Assembly: GCF_002939475.1 (NCBI RefSeq)
Contig: NZ_PKFQ01000001.1
Coordinates: forward strand, 1,302,001-1,366,000
Direction: 5' to 3'
Source of the DNA: Streptomyces cinnamoneus
GTDB lineage: Bacteria > Actinomycetota > Actinomycetes > Streptomycetales > Streptomycetaceae
DNA length: 64,000 bases
Part shown: positions 33,650 to 41,831 of the stretch, piece after piece
Layout: each line of letters opens with the position of its first letter
Position numbering within the stretch: the stretch's first letter is position 1
Translations under genes and position numbers: made by a program
Notes under the pieces: model-generated
Seen by the model: only the letters and a program-made list of their open reading frames with translations
Told to the model about the DNA's origin: nothing
Database searches by the model: none

Positions 33650-34558
33650 CTACCAGCCGCGGTTGGCGTACCGCTCGGCCTCGGGCAGGGTGTCGCAGTT
33701 GATGCCGACCATGGCCTCGCCCAGGTTGCGGGAGGCGTCCGCGATGATCTTCGGGTCGTCGTAGAAGGTGGTGGCCTTCACGATGGCGGCGGCGCGCTTG
33801 GCCGGGTCACCCGACTTGAAGATGCCGGAGCCGACGAAGACGCCCTCAGCGCCCAGCTGACGCATCAGCGCGGCGTCGGCCGGGGTGGCCACACCACCGG
33901 CGGAGAACAGCACGACGGGCAGCTTGCCCAGCTCGGCGACCTCCTTGACCAGCTCGTAGGGGGCGCGCAGGTCCTTGGCGGCGGCGTACAGCTCGTTGTT
34001 GTCGAAGCCGCGCAGCTTGGCGATCTCGTTCTTGATCTGACGCAGGTGACGCACGGCCTCGACGACGTTGCCCGTGCCGGCCTCGCCCTTGGAGCGGATC
34101 ATGGCCGCGCCCTCGGCGATGCGGCGCAGGGCCTCGCCCAGGTTGGTGGCGCCGCAGACGAAGGGGGTGGTGAAGGCCCACTTGTCGGAGTGGTTGACCT
34201 CGTCCGCGGGGGTGAGGACCTCGGACTCGTCGATGTAGTCGACACCGAGGGACTGCAGGACCTGGGCCTCGACGAAGTGGCCGATGCGGGACTTGGCCAT
34301 GACCGGGATGGAGACGGCGCCGATGATCTCTTCGATCATGTTCGGGTCGGACATCCGGGCCACGCCGCCGTCCTTGCGGATGTCGGCCGGAACCCGCTCC
34401 AGGGCCATGACCGCCACCGCGCCCGCGTCCTCGGCGATCTTCGCCTGCTCGGCGTTGACGACGTCCATGATCACGCCGCCCTTGAGCTGCTCGGCCATGC
34501 CGCGCTTGACGCGCGCGGTGCCGGTCTCGGGAGTCTGGGGCGTGGTGGAAGTGGACAC
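33650..34558 (-). CDS. pdxS: PdxS, pyridoxal 5'-phosphate synthase subunit
   Basis: 302-residue (beta/alpha)8 barrel. It joins ribose 5-phosphate, glyceraldehyde 3-phosphate and ammonia to give PLP. Seen are [19 protein letters not shown] with the first active-site Asp, [25 protein letters not shown] (second active-site lysine region), [14 protein letters not shown] and [19 protein letters not shown]. It is highly conserved. The N-terminal 20 residues ([16 protein letters not shown]) are a Streptomyces-like extension. Confidence 0.97.
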   Translation of the reverse strand: MSTSTTPQTPETGTARVKRGMAEQLKGGVIMDVVNAEQAKIAEDAGAVAVMALERVPADIRKDGGVARMSDPNMIEEIIGAVSIPVMAKSRIGHFVEAQVLQSLGVDYIDESEVLTPADEVNHSDKWAFTTPFVCGATNLGEALRRIAEGAAMIRSKGEAGTGNVVEAVRHLRQIKNEIAKLRGFDNNELYAAAKDLRAPYELVKEVAELGKLPVVLFSAGGVATPADAALMRQLGAEGVFVGSGIFKSGDPAKRAAAIVKATTFYDDPKIIADASRNLGEAMVGINCDTLPEAERYANRGW

Positions 34559-34884
34559 GATGTGACCTCACTAATCAAGGGCGGTGATGCTGCAGGGTCA
34601 TCAAACCGACCTCGGGTGGCTCGAAAAAAGGGCCAATTCAAGGACGGTGGCTTGTCGCCGGTTGATCGGCGCGGGCGTCGCGGACGCGGTCGGCGAGGCC
34701 GGCGCCCTGGCCAGGGCGGGGTCCCGGCGCCCTGCCCCCGCCGACACGACTCACGGTGCCGCCGCCGAAAGGGCTCGCGGTGCCCCGGCCGCGTGGCCCA
34801 CCGGTGCCGTTGACCGGGTCACCGGCGCCGCTGACCTGTGGCTCGCCGACGCCGTCTCCGCGTGCTTCGGCCGTCGGCCGGCGG
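34559..34884. other. Non-coding gap upstream of pdxS
   Basis: This 326-base gap must hold the pdxS promoter. A less GC-rich patch lies at about 34559-34650. Further left are a 16-base palindrome CGCCCTGGCCAGGGCG (34703-34718) and two copies, 21 bases apart, of CACCGGYGCCGYTGACC (34799-34815 and 34820-34836). I see no gene in it. Confidence 0.5.
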
Positions 34885-35427
34885 TCAGCGGCCGTTGCGG
34901 TCGCCGAGCGCGAGCGGAGGCTCGTCGTCCATCTCGAAGGCCAGGGGGAAGGGCGCGTGCCCCGCCAGCCGGAACCAGCGCACCTTGCGGTGCCTGCGCA
35001 ACGCCCGGGCCGCCCGGACCGAGTCGTTGTGGAACCGCCGGGCCATCGGCACCCGGCGCACGGCCTGCGTCAGCTCCTCCAGCGACTCCTCGCCGCCGGG
35101 TGCCTGCCGGACCTCTTCGACCTGCGGCGTCTCCGCGAAGACCGCCCGCAGCGCCTGGCTCAGCTCGCTCTCGGCCACCTCGCGGTGCTCCTCCTCGGCC
35201 TGCCGTGCGGCGTGGGCGGCCTGGTAGAGCACGATCGAGGCCGCCGGGTCGAGGACCCCGGCGGTGGCGAGCTCCTGGGCGACCGAGGCGCGCCGCAGCA
35301 GCTGGGCGTCCAGGGCGGCGCGGGCCGCGTCGATGCGGCTGTGCAGCCGGTCCAGGCGGCCCGCGGTCCAGCTCAGGTAGATGCCGATGAGGACCAGGGC
35401 GGCCGCGATCCAGATCAAAGTGGTCAC
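34885..35427 (-). CDS. LemA-like membrane protein
   Basis: 180 residues with one N-terminal helix (LIWIAAALVLIGIYLSWTAG). A helical region follows: LDRLHSRIDAARAALDAQLL resembles the LemA core (YNxLVxxRNxVxxAWxxIDVQL), and RRFHNDSVRAARALRRHRKV with LAGHAPFPLAFEMDDEP matches its second half. LemA proteins are membrane-tethered helical bundles of uncertain role. The order of helices and the final Phe-Glu segment support the assignment, but overall similarity is moderate. Confidence 0.7.
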   Translation of the reverse strand: MTTLIWIAAALVLIGIYLSWTAGRLDRLHSRIDAARAALDAQLLRRASVAQELATAGVLDPAASIVLYQAAHAARQAEEEHREVAESELSQALRAVFAETPQVEEVRQAPGGEESLEELTQAVRRVPMARRFHNDSVRAARALRRHRKVRWFRLAGHAPFPLAFEMDDEPPLALGDRNGR

Positions 35428-35452
35428 GCCGGGTCACAGTACCGGGCCGGGA

Positions 35453-35476
35453 CGTCTCCACCTCGGGGTGGAGACG
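35453..35476. repeat. Inverted repeat between divergent genes
   Basis: CGTCTCCACC-TCGG-GGTGGAGACG has 10-base perfect arms with a 4-base loop, 26 bases upstream of the LemA-like start. Its position in the divergent gap suggests an operator rather than a terminator. Confidence 0.4.
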
Positions 35477-35657
35477 CGGGTGGAGGGCGCCGGGCGGAGA
35501 ACCGACCCTGGCTCCGATCCGTCTGCACCCGGCCCGGCCCTAACTTCGAGGCAGAGGCCGACAGCGGGTCGGATGGAGAGCCGGAGACGACGGGCGGGCG
35601 GCAAGCCGGGCGGAAGGGCTTGGGGCCGGCTCGCCGGACCGGGTAGCGGAGGCACCG

Positions 35658-36350
35658 ATGGGAACCGTGGCATCGCATGGAGCGCGCTCCACTCGCGCGC
35701 TCCTCGTCCCCTTGTCCGTCAATGTGCTCCTCCCGCTCGCGCTGTATTACGCGCTGCGGGCCCAGGGCACGGCGCAGTGGCAGGCGCTGCTGTTGAGCGG
35801 CGTGATACCGGCGGCGCACGCGTTGGGCAGCGCGGTCGTGCGGCGCCGCGTGGAGTTCTTCGACTTCCTCGTGGTCGTGCTGCTGGCCATATCGGCGGCC
35901 ACCTCCCTGATCAGCGGCGATCCGCGGGTGCTGCTGCTGAAGGACGCCGGGCTGCCGGCGGTGCTGGGGCTGTGGATCCTCGGCACGCTGGGGGTCTCGC
36001 GGCCCTTCGCCTTCACCTTCGGCGGGGCGCTGCGGGACCGGGCGGGCGCCGAGGCGGCGGAGCTGGCCTGGCGGGACCGGCCCGAGTTCCGCGAGGCGCT
36101 GCGGGGGCTCACGGTGGTGTGGGGCTGTGGGCAGCTGCTGGACGCGGCCCTCAGCACGGTGGCCGCGCTGACGCTGCCGGTCGATGTGGTCCCGGTGATA
36201 GGCCGGTTCCAGTCGGTCGCGCTGCTGGGGCTGGTGGCCGTGATCACCGTCCGGCGCAGCCGTGGCTTCCACGCGCGGCACGGGATATCCCTGTTCGGGG
36301 TGCGTGCCGTCGCCGAGGAGCCGCAGGCGGAGGTAGCCGTCCGCCCATGA
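35658..36350 (+). CDS. VC0807-like integral membrane protein
   Basis: 230 residues with about six membrane helices (LLVPLSVNVLLPLALYYAL, FFDFLVVVLLAISAATSLIS, AGLPAVLGLWILGTLGV, VALLGLVAVITVRRS). The polar loop RPFAFTFGGALRDRAGAEA is typical of the VC0807 family, whose function is unknown. The gene is monocistronic. It is convergent with pimA and separated from it by a hairpin at 36354-36388. Confidence 0.78.
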   Translation: MGTVASHGARSTRALLVPLSVNVLLPLALYYALRAQGTAQWQALLLSGVIPAAHALGSAVVRRRVEFFDFLVVVLLAISAATSLISGDPRVLLLKDAGLPAVLGLWILGTLGVSRPFAFTFGGALRDRAGAEAAELAWRDRPEFREALRGLTVVWGCGQLLDAALSTVAALTLPVDVVPVIGRFQSVALLGLVAVITVRRSRGFHARHGISLFGVRAVAEEPQAEVAVRP

Positions 36351-36353
36351 GCA

Positions 36354-36388
36354 CGGCCGGGCCGCCCACGGGGGTGGTGGCCCGGCCG
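36354..36388. terminator. Bidirectional terminator between the VC0807-like gene and pimA
   Basis: Arms CGGCCGGGCCGCCCAC and GTGGTGGCCCGGCCG with one bulged base, 3 bases after the rightward stop and 85 bases beyond the pimA stop. Confidence 0.65.
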
Positions 36389-36473
36389 ACCCAACGTGAC
36401 CGGGGCGCCGGCTCGCCGGCCCGGCCCGGGGCGACCGCCTCCCGCGCCCGGTCCGGCTCGGCCCAGGGCCCCC

Positions 36474-37634
36474 CTAGTCCCGGGCGAGGCCGAAGCGGGC
36501 GCGCAGGCTGATGCGTTCGTCGGTGGCGACGGAGGCTGCGCCGTCCGTCACCGTCTCGTAGACGGCCAGGATGTCGGAGCCCACCGTCGACCAGTCGAAG
36601 CGGCGCACGTGCGCGCTGCCCCGCTCGCTCAGCTCGGCCCGGCGCTCGGGGGCGCCGAGGAGCCGGACGGCGGCGGTGGCGAGGGCGTCGGCGTCCTCGT
36701 TGGCGAACAGCTCGCCCGCCGCACCCCGGTCGAGCACCTGGGCGAAGGCGTCGAGGTCGCTGGCGAGCACGGGAGCTCCGGCTGACATGGCCTCGACGAG
36801 GATGATGCCGAAGGACTCGCCGCCCGTATTGGGCGCCACGTAGACGTCGACGCTGCGCAGCAGTCGGGCCTTGTCCTCGTCGCTGACCATGCCGAGGAAC
36901 TCGACGCTGGCCCGCATCTCGGGGGGCAGCCCGGCGACGGCCTCCTTCTCGTCACCGCGCCCGGCCACGAGGAGCCGGGTGCCGGGGCGCTCGGCGAGGA
37001 TGGCGGGAAGGGCGCGCATCAGCACGGGCAGGCCCTTGCGGGGCTCGTCGATCCGGCCGATGAAGCCGATGGTTCCGCCCTGCCACTCCGGCTTGGGCTC
37101 GGCCCCGGCGAAGAAGCCCACGTCGACGCCGTTGGGAATGACCACGGCGTCGCCGCCCAGGTGCTCGACCAGGGTCCTGCGGGCGTATTCGCTCACCGCG
37201 ATGCGCGCGCTGATCTTCTCCAGGGCGGGCTGGAGGATCGGGTAGGCCGCGATCATGGCGCGGGAGCGGGGGTTGGAGGTGTGGAAGGTCGCCACGATGG
37301 GCCCCTGTGCGGCCCAGCAGGACAGCAGGCCCAGGGACGGGGAGGTGGGCTCGTGGATGTGGATGACGTCGAAGTCGCCCTCGTGCAGCCAGCGGCGCAC
37401 GCGCGCGGCGGAGAGGAAGCCGAAGTTCAGACGGGCCACCGAGCCGTTGTAGGGCACGGGCACGGCGCGGCCCGCCGAGACGACGAAGGGCGGCAGGGGC
37501 GTGTCGTCGTCGGCCGGCGCCAGGACCGACACCTCGTGGCCCAGCCGGATGAGGTGCTCGGCGAGGTCACGGATGTGGAACTGCACGCCACCCGGTACGT
37601 CCCACGAATACGGGCAGACGATCCCGATCCTCAA
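36474..37634 (-). CDS. pimA: PimA, phosphatidylinositol alpha-mannosyltransferase
   Basis: 386 residues from a TTG at 37634, which shares four bases (TTGA) with the acyltransferase stop and has GGAGAAGCC before it. The GT4/GT-B fold has PYSWDVPGGVQFHIRDLAEH at the N-terminus, HIHEPTSPSL and TFHTSNPRSR in the acceptor domain, GRIDEPRKGLPVLM, and the donor-binding ESFGIILVEAMSAG (E-x7-E). It adds the first mannose of phosphatidylinositol mannosides, using GDP-mannose, on the inner face of the membrane. The locus matches the mycobacterial pimA cluster. Confidence 0.93.
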   Translation of the reverse strand: MRIGIVCPYSWDVPGGVQFHIRDLAEHLIRLGHEVSVLAPADDDTPLPPFVVSAGRAVPVPYNGSVARLNFGFLSAARVRRWLHEGDFDVIHIHEPTSPSLGLLSCWAAQGPIVATFHTSNPRSRAMIAAYPILQPALEKISARIAVSEYARRTLVEHLGGDAVVIPNGVDVGFFAGAEPKPEWQGGTIGFIGRIDEPRKGLPVLMRALPAILAERPGTRLLVAGRGDEKEAVAGLPPEMRASVEFLGMVSDEDKARLLRSVDVYVAPNTGGESFGIILVEAMSAGAPVLASDLDAFAQVLDRGAAGELFANEDADALATAAVRLLGAPERRAELSERGSAHVRRFDWSTVGSDILAVYETVTDGAASVATDERISLRARFGLARD

Positions 37635-38563
37635 GGCTTCTCCGTTCCCGGGCTCTGGTCGGAGGCGGGCCGGGGCGGCCGGTGGAGATCGGCGAGCCAC
37701 AGCCGCTGGAGCATGTGCCAGTCCTGCGGGTGTTCCTTGATGCCCGAGGCGAAGGCGTCGGCCAGGTGCTGGGTCATCACGGCCGCCTTCTCCGCGCGGG
37801 TGCCGGACGCGGGCACCTCCAGGGGCGGGTGGACCTGGCCCCGCATGACCGGCGACTGGTCGTACCAGAGGGTCACCGGCAGCAGCAGGGCGCCGGTCTG
37901 CACCGCGAGCATGGCCGGGCCGGCGGGCATCTTGGCCGCCTCACCGAAGAACTCGACCTCTATCCCGGAGGAGGACAGATCACGGTCGGCCACCAGACAG
38001 ACCAGGCCCCCGGACCGCAGGCGGCGGGCGAGGGTGCCGAAGGCGCTGCCGCCGGCGTGCGGCAGGACCTCCATGCCCAGGCCCTCGCGGTAGGCCACGA
38101 AGCGGTCGTAGAGCGTCTCCGGCTTGAGCCGCTCGGCCACGGTGGTGAAGGGGACGCCGAGGCGGGTGGTGACCCAGGCGCCGGCAAGGTCGTAGTTGCC
38201 CATGTGGGGCAGCGCGAGGACCACGCCGCGGCCGCTGGCCAGGGCCTCCTCCAGGTGGTGGAGGTCCTGCGGGGCGAAGCCGGTGCGGATGCGTTCCTTG
38301 CTCCAGGCCGGCAGACGGAAGGACTCCATCCAGTAGCGCATGTAGGAGCGCATGCCCTCCCGCGACAGCTCGGACAGCCGCGCGGGCCCGGCGTCGGGTA
38401 CGACCCGGGCGAGGTTGCTCTCCAGACGGCGCACGCCCGCGCCGCGCCGCCGCCAGGCCGTGTCGGCGATCCGCCGGCCCAGTGCGGCAGCCACGGGTTC
38501 CGGCAGGGTCTTGACCGTGCCCCACCCGAGTCCGTACAGCGCGTCGGTCAGCCGCTCCTTCAC
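37631..38563 (-). CDS. Phosphatidylinositol mannoside acyltransferase (PatA-like)
   Basis: 310 residues of the lysophospholipid/lauroyl acyltransferase family. The catalytic HX4D motif is LPHMGNYDLAGAW. LVADRDLSSSGIEVEFFGE and PVTLWYDQSPVMRG are family segments. In mycobacteria the neighbour of pimA acylates the mannose of PIM1/PIM2. It overlaps pgsA upstream and pimA downstream by four bases each, so the three genes form a tightly coupled unit. Confidence 0.9.
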   Translation of the reverse strand: MKERLTDALYGLGWGTVKTLPEPVAAALGRRIADTAWRRRGAGVRRLESNLARVVPDAGPARLSELSREGMRSYMRYWMESFRLPAWSKERIRTGFAPQDLHHLEEALASGRGVVLALPHMGNYDLAGAWVTTRLGVPFTTVAERLKPETLYDRFVAYREGLGMEVLPHAGGSAFGTLARRLRSGGLVCLVADRDLSSSGIEVEFFGEAAKMPAGPAMLAVQTGALLLPVTLWYDQSPVMRGQVHPPLEVPASGTRAEKAAVMTQHLADAFASGIKEHPQDWHMLQRLWLADLHRPPRPASDQSPGTEKP

Positions 38564-39222
38564 CCGGTCTCGCCCCCGCCCACCGTCACGGCGGCGTCCG
38601 CCTCAGCGGACTCCCGGCGGACGGTGACCACGCGCTGGATCAGGGTGACGAGGCTGCCGACGGCCACGATCCACAGCGCGATGGGCAGGAGCTTGTCGAT
38701 GTGCGGGACACCGAAGGCGTGCAGCCCCGAGAGGCCACAGGCCACCAGCGAGATCACGAGCCGCTCGGCGCGCTCGACGAGGCCGTTGACGTTGACGGGC
38801 AGGCCGATGCTCTCGCCGCGCGCCTTGGTGTACGAGACCACCTGGCCGCTGGCCAGGCAGAAGATGGCCACCGCGCACACGATCAGGCTGTCACCGCGCC
38901 CGGCGTACCACAGGGCCAGACCGCCGAAGATCGCCGAGTCGGCGACCCGGTCGAGGGTCGAGTCGAGGAAGGCGCCCCAGCGGCTGGAGCGGCCCAGCTG
39001 GCGGGCCATGTTGCCGTCGACCAGATCCGAGAAGACGAACAGGGTGATGACCACCGTGCCCCAGAAGAACTCCCCCTGGGGGTAGAAGACCAGTGCGCCC
39101 GCCACCACACCACCGGTACCGATGAGGGTCACCGCGTCGGGGCTGACGCCCAGGCGAATGAGCAGGGCGGCGAACGGCGTGAGAACACGCGTGAAGAAAG
39201 CACGCGCGTACTTGTTCAGCAT
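38560..39222 (-). CDS. pgsA: PgsA-type CDP-alcohol phosphatidyltransferase (phosphatidylinositol phosphate synthase)
   Basis: 220 residues with about six membrane helices. The CDP-alcohol motif D-x2-DG-x2-AR-x8-G-x3-D-x3-D is complete: DLVDGNMARQLGRSSRWG is followed by AFLDSTLD. In actinobacteria this clade joins CDP-diacylglycerol with inositol 3-phosphate. The ATG at 39222 is chosen because MLNKYARAFFTRVLTPFA matches the family N-terminus. It heads the pgsA-acyltransferase-pimA unit. Confidence 0.92.
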   Translation of the reverse strand: MLNKYARAFFTRVLTPFAALLIRLGVSPDAVTLIGTGGVVAGALVFYPQGEFFWGTVVITLFVFSDLVDGNMARQLGRSSRWGAFLDSTLDRVADSAIFGGLALWYAGRGDSLIVCAVAIFCLASGQVVSYTKARGESIGLPVNVNGLVERAERLVISLVACGLSGLHAFGVPHIDKLLPIALWIVAVGSLVTLIQRVVTVRRESAEADAAVTVGGGETG

Positions 39223-39457
39223 GGCCTTCCCGGAGGGTCGTGAGCGGGCCGGGTGGTCGGAAGGCCACCGGCTGGCCCATCGTAGCCAGGCCGCCCGGGC
39301 GCTCCGCGCACACCGTCGCTCCCCGGCCGCCGCAAGCCCGCGGGCGCTCCCCCCAGGGGGCGGACGGTTGCACCCGCGTGTGCGACGTATGGACGCAGCG
39401 TGACCACGGTGGAAAGCTCGAAGGACCGCAGGTGTCGACGACCGGGAGGCGAGACAC

Positions 39458-41665
39458 ATGGGCGAGAAGACCACCACACACCCAGGGGCCGCGGGCAGAG
39501 CAGTGACGGCCGACCGGCCGGGCGACATTCGCAACGTGGTGCTGGTCGGCCACAGTGGTTCGGGAAAGACGACGCTGATCGAGGCGCTGGCCCTGGCGAC
39601 GGGCGCGGTCAACCGCGCCGGCCGCGTGGAGGACGGCGCGTCGGTGTCGGACTACGACGAGATCGAACACCGCCAGCAGCGCTCGGTGCAGCTGTCGCTG
39701 GTGCCCGTCGAATGGGCGGGCATCAAGATCAATCTGTTGGACACCCCCGGCTACGCCGACTTCGTCGGCGAGCTGAGGGCCGGTCTGCGGGGAGCGGATG
39801 CGGCCCTCTTCGTCGTCTCGGCGGCGGAGGGCACCGAAGGCATCACCGGCGCGACCCGCATGGTGTGGGAGGAGTGCGCGGCGGTCGGCATGCCCCGCGC
39901 CATCGTGGTGACGCACCTGGAGGCGGCCCGCGCCGACTTCGACGAGATGACCGAGACCTGCCGCACCGCCTTCGGCGGTGACTCCCCCGACAGTGTGCTC
40001 CCCCTCTACCTCCCCCTGCACGGGGCCGAGGGAGCCGACGGGCACCGCCCCGTCGCCGGGCTCATCGGGCTGCTCACCCAGCGCGTCTTCGACTACTCCT
40101 CGGGGACCCGCACCGAGCGCGAGCCCGACCCCGAGCAGCTGCCGAGGATCGAGGAGGCCCGCAACGCGCTCATAGAGGGGATCATCGCCGAGAGCGAGGA
40201 CGAGACCCTCATGGACCGCTACCTCGGCGGCGAGGACATCGACGTCAAGACCCTCATCGAGGACCTGGAGCGAGCCGTCGCGCGCGGCAGCTTCCACCCC
40301 GTCCTCGCCGCCGCGCCGGCGGCCGAGGGCGCCCGCCAGGGCCTGGGCACCGTGGAACTGCTGGAGCTCGTCACCGGCGGCTTCCCCACCCCGTACGACC
40401 ATCCCGCCCCCGCCGTCACCACCCCCGACGGCGCCGCGCGCCCGGCCCTCGCCTGCGACCCCGCGGGCCCCCTGGCCGCCGAGGTGATCAAAACCGCCTC
40501 GGACCCCTATGTCGGCCGGATCTCCCTGGTCCGCGTCTTCTCCGGCACCCTGCGCCCCGACGAGACCGTGCACGTCTCGGGCCACGGCCTGGAGGACCGC
40601 GGCCATGAGAGCCACGACGTCGACGAACGCATCGGCGCCCTCTCCTCACCCTTCGGCAAGCACCAGCGCCAGCTGGCACAGGCCATCGCCGGTGACATCG
40701 CCTGCGTCGCCAAGCTCACCCGGGCCGAGACCGGCGACACCCTCTCCGACCGCAGCGACCCGTTGCTGATGGAGCCCTGGCTGATGCCGGACCCCCTGCT
40801 GCCCGTCGCCATCCAGGCACACAGCAAGGCGGACGAGGACAAGCTCTCGCAGGGCCTGGCCCGGCTGGTGGCCGAGGACCCGACCATGCGGCTGGAACAG
40901 AACCCGCAGACCCACCAGGTCGTGCTGTGGTGCCTGGGCGAGGCCCACCGGGACGTCGCCCTGGAGCGGCTGCGCACCCGCTACGGCGTCCAGGTCGACA
41001 TCGTGCCCCACAAGGTCTCCCTCCGGGAGACCTTCGCCTCCCGGGCGGGCGGCCGCGGCCGCCATGTCAAGCAGTCCGGCGGCCACGGCCAGTACGCCAT
41101 CTGTGAGATCGAGGTCGAACCGCTGCCCGGCGGCTCCGGCATCGAGTTCGTCGACAAGGTCGTGGGCGGCGCCGTGCCCCGCCAGTTCATCCCCTCGGTC
41201 GAGAAGGGCGTGCGTGCCCAGGCCGCCCGCGGCGTCGCCGCCGGCTATCCGCTGGTCGACGTGCGGGTCACCCTCCTGGACGGCAAGGCCCACTCGGTGG
41301 ACTCCTCCGACGCCGCCTTCCAGACCGCCGGCGCGCTCGCCCTGCGCGAGGCCGCCGCGGAGGCCCGCATCCACCTCCTCGAACCGGTGGCGGACGTACG
41401 CGTCCTGGTGCCGGACGACTACGTGGGACCGGTCATGAGCGACCTGTCCGGCCGGCGCGGCCGGGTGGTCGGCACCGAGCAGTCCGGTGCGGGCCGCACG
41501 CTCGTCCGCGCCGAGGTGCCCGAGATCGAGATCGGGCGCTACGCGGTCGACCTGCGCTCGCTCTCGCACGGCACCGGGCGGTTCAGCCGCTCCTACGCCC
41601 GGCACGAACCCATGCCGCCCCAGCTCGCGGACCGCATTCGCGAACAGGCGGAAAACGGAGCATAG
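39458..41665 (+). CDS. EF-G-like paralogue (EF-G2 type)
   Basis: 735 residues with EF-G domain order. G1 is GHSGSGKTTLIEAL and G3 is DTPGYADFVGELRAGLRGAD. The switch region reads RQQRSVQLSL in place of the usual RGITI. The G4 position, normally NKxD, reads VTHLEAARADF, so the Lys and Asp that select guanine are absent. Domains II-V follow, with YVGRISLVRVFSGTL, KQSGGHGQYAICEIEVEP and GYPLVDVRVTLLDGK. EF-G2-type proteins of actinobacteria resemble mycobacterial FusA2, whose role is unsettled. It is not the housekeeping fusA. A terminator lies directly downstream. Confidence 0.9.
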   Translation: MGEKTTTHPGAAGRAVTADRPGDIRNVVLVGHSGSGKTTLIEALALATGAVNRAGRVEDGASVSDYDEIEHRQQRSVQLSLVPVEWAGIKINLLDTPGYADFVGELRAGLRGADAALFVVSAAEGTEGITGATRMVWEECAAVGMPRAIVVTHLEAARADFDEMTETCRTAFGGDSPDSVLPLYLPLHGAEGADGHRPVAGLIGLLTQRVFDYSSGTRTEREPDPEQLPRIEEARNALIEGIIAESEDETLMDRYLGGEDIDVKTLIEDLERAVARGSFHPVLAAAPAAEGARQGLGTVELLELVTGGFPTPYDHPAPAVTTPDGAARPALACDPAGPLAAEVIKTASDPYVGRISLVRVFSGTLRPDETVHVSGHGLEDRGHESHDVDERIGALSSPFGKHQRQLAQAIAGDIACVAKLTRAETGDTLSDRSDPLLMEPWLMPDPLLPVAIQAHSKADEDKLSQGLARLVAEDPTMRLEQNPQTHQVVLWCLGEAHRDVALERLRTRYGVQVDIVPHKVSLRETFASRAGGRGRHVKQSGGHGQYAICEIEVEPLPGGSGIEFVDKVVGGAVPRQFIPSVEKGVRAQAARGVAAGYPLVDVRVTLLDGKAHSVDSSDAAFQTAGALALREAAAEARIHLLEPVADVRVLVPDDYVGPVMSDLSGRRGRVVGTEQSGAGRTLVRAEVPEIEIGRYAVDLRSLSHGTGRFSRSYARHEPMPPQLADRIREQAENGA

Positions 41666-41670
41666 TTAAC

Positions 41671-41707
41671 AAGCCGCTCGCCCCAACTCACCCGGGGCGA
41701 GCGGCTT
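41671..41707 (+). terminator. Terminator downstream of the EF-G2 gene
   Basis: Fourteen-base perfect arms AAGCCGCTCGCCCC and GGGGCGAGCGGCTT, followed by TCC, five bases after the stop. Confidence 0.85.
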
Positions 41708-41831
41708 TCCGATCTCCCACGACAGGCGGCACCGCACACCACTACGCTGAGCATGCGGCCCATGACGCAAGCCGTGGGCGGTAGTCGGGAGCAAGCCGGC
41801 ACACCGGACGTGCACGGCATTGGGGGCAGCA

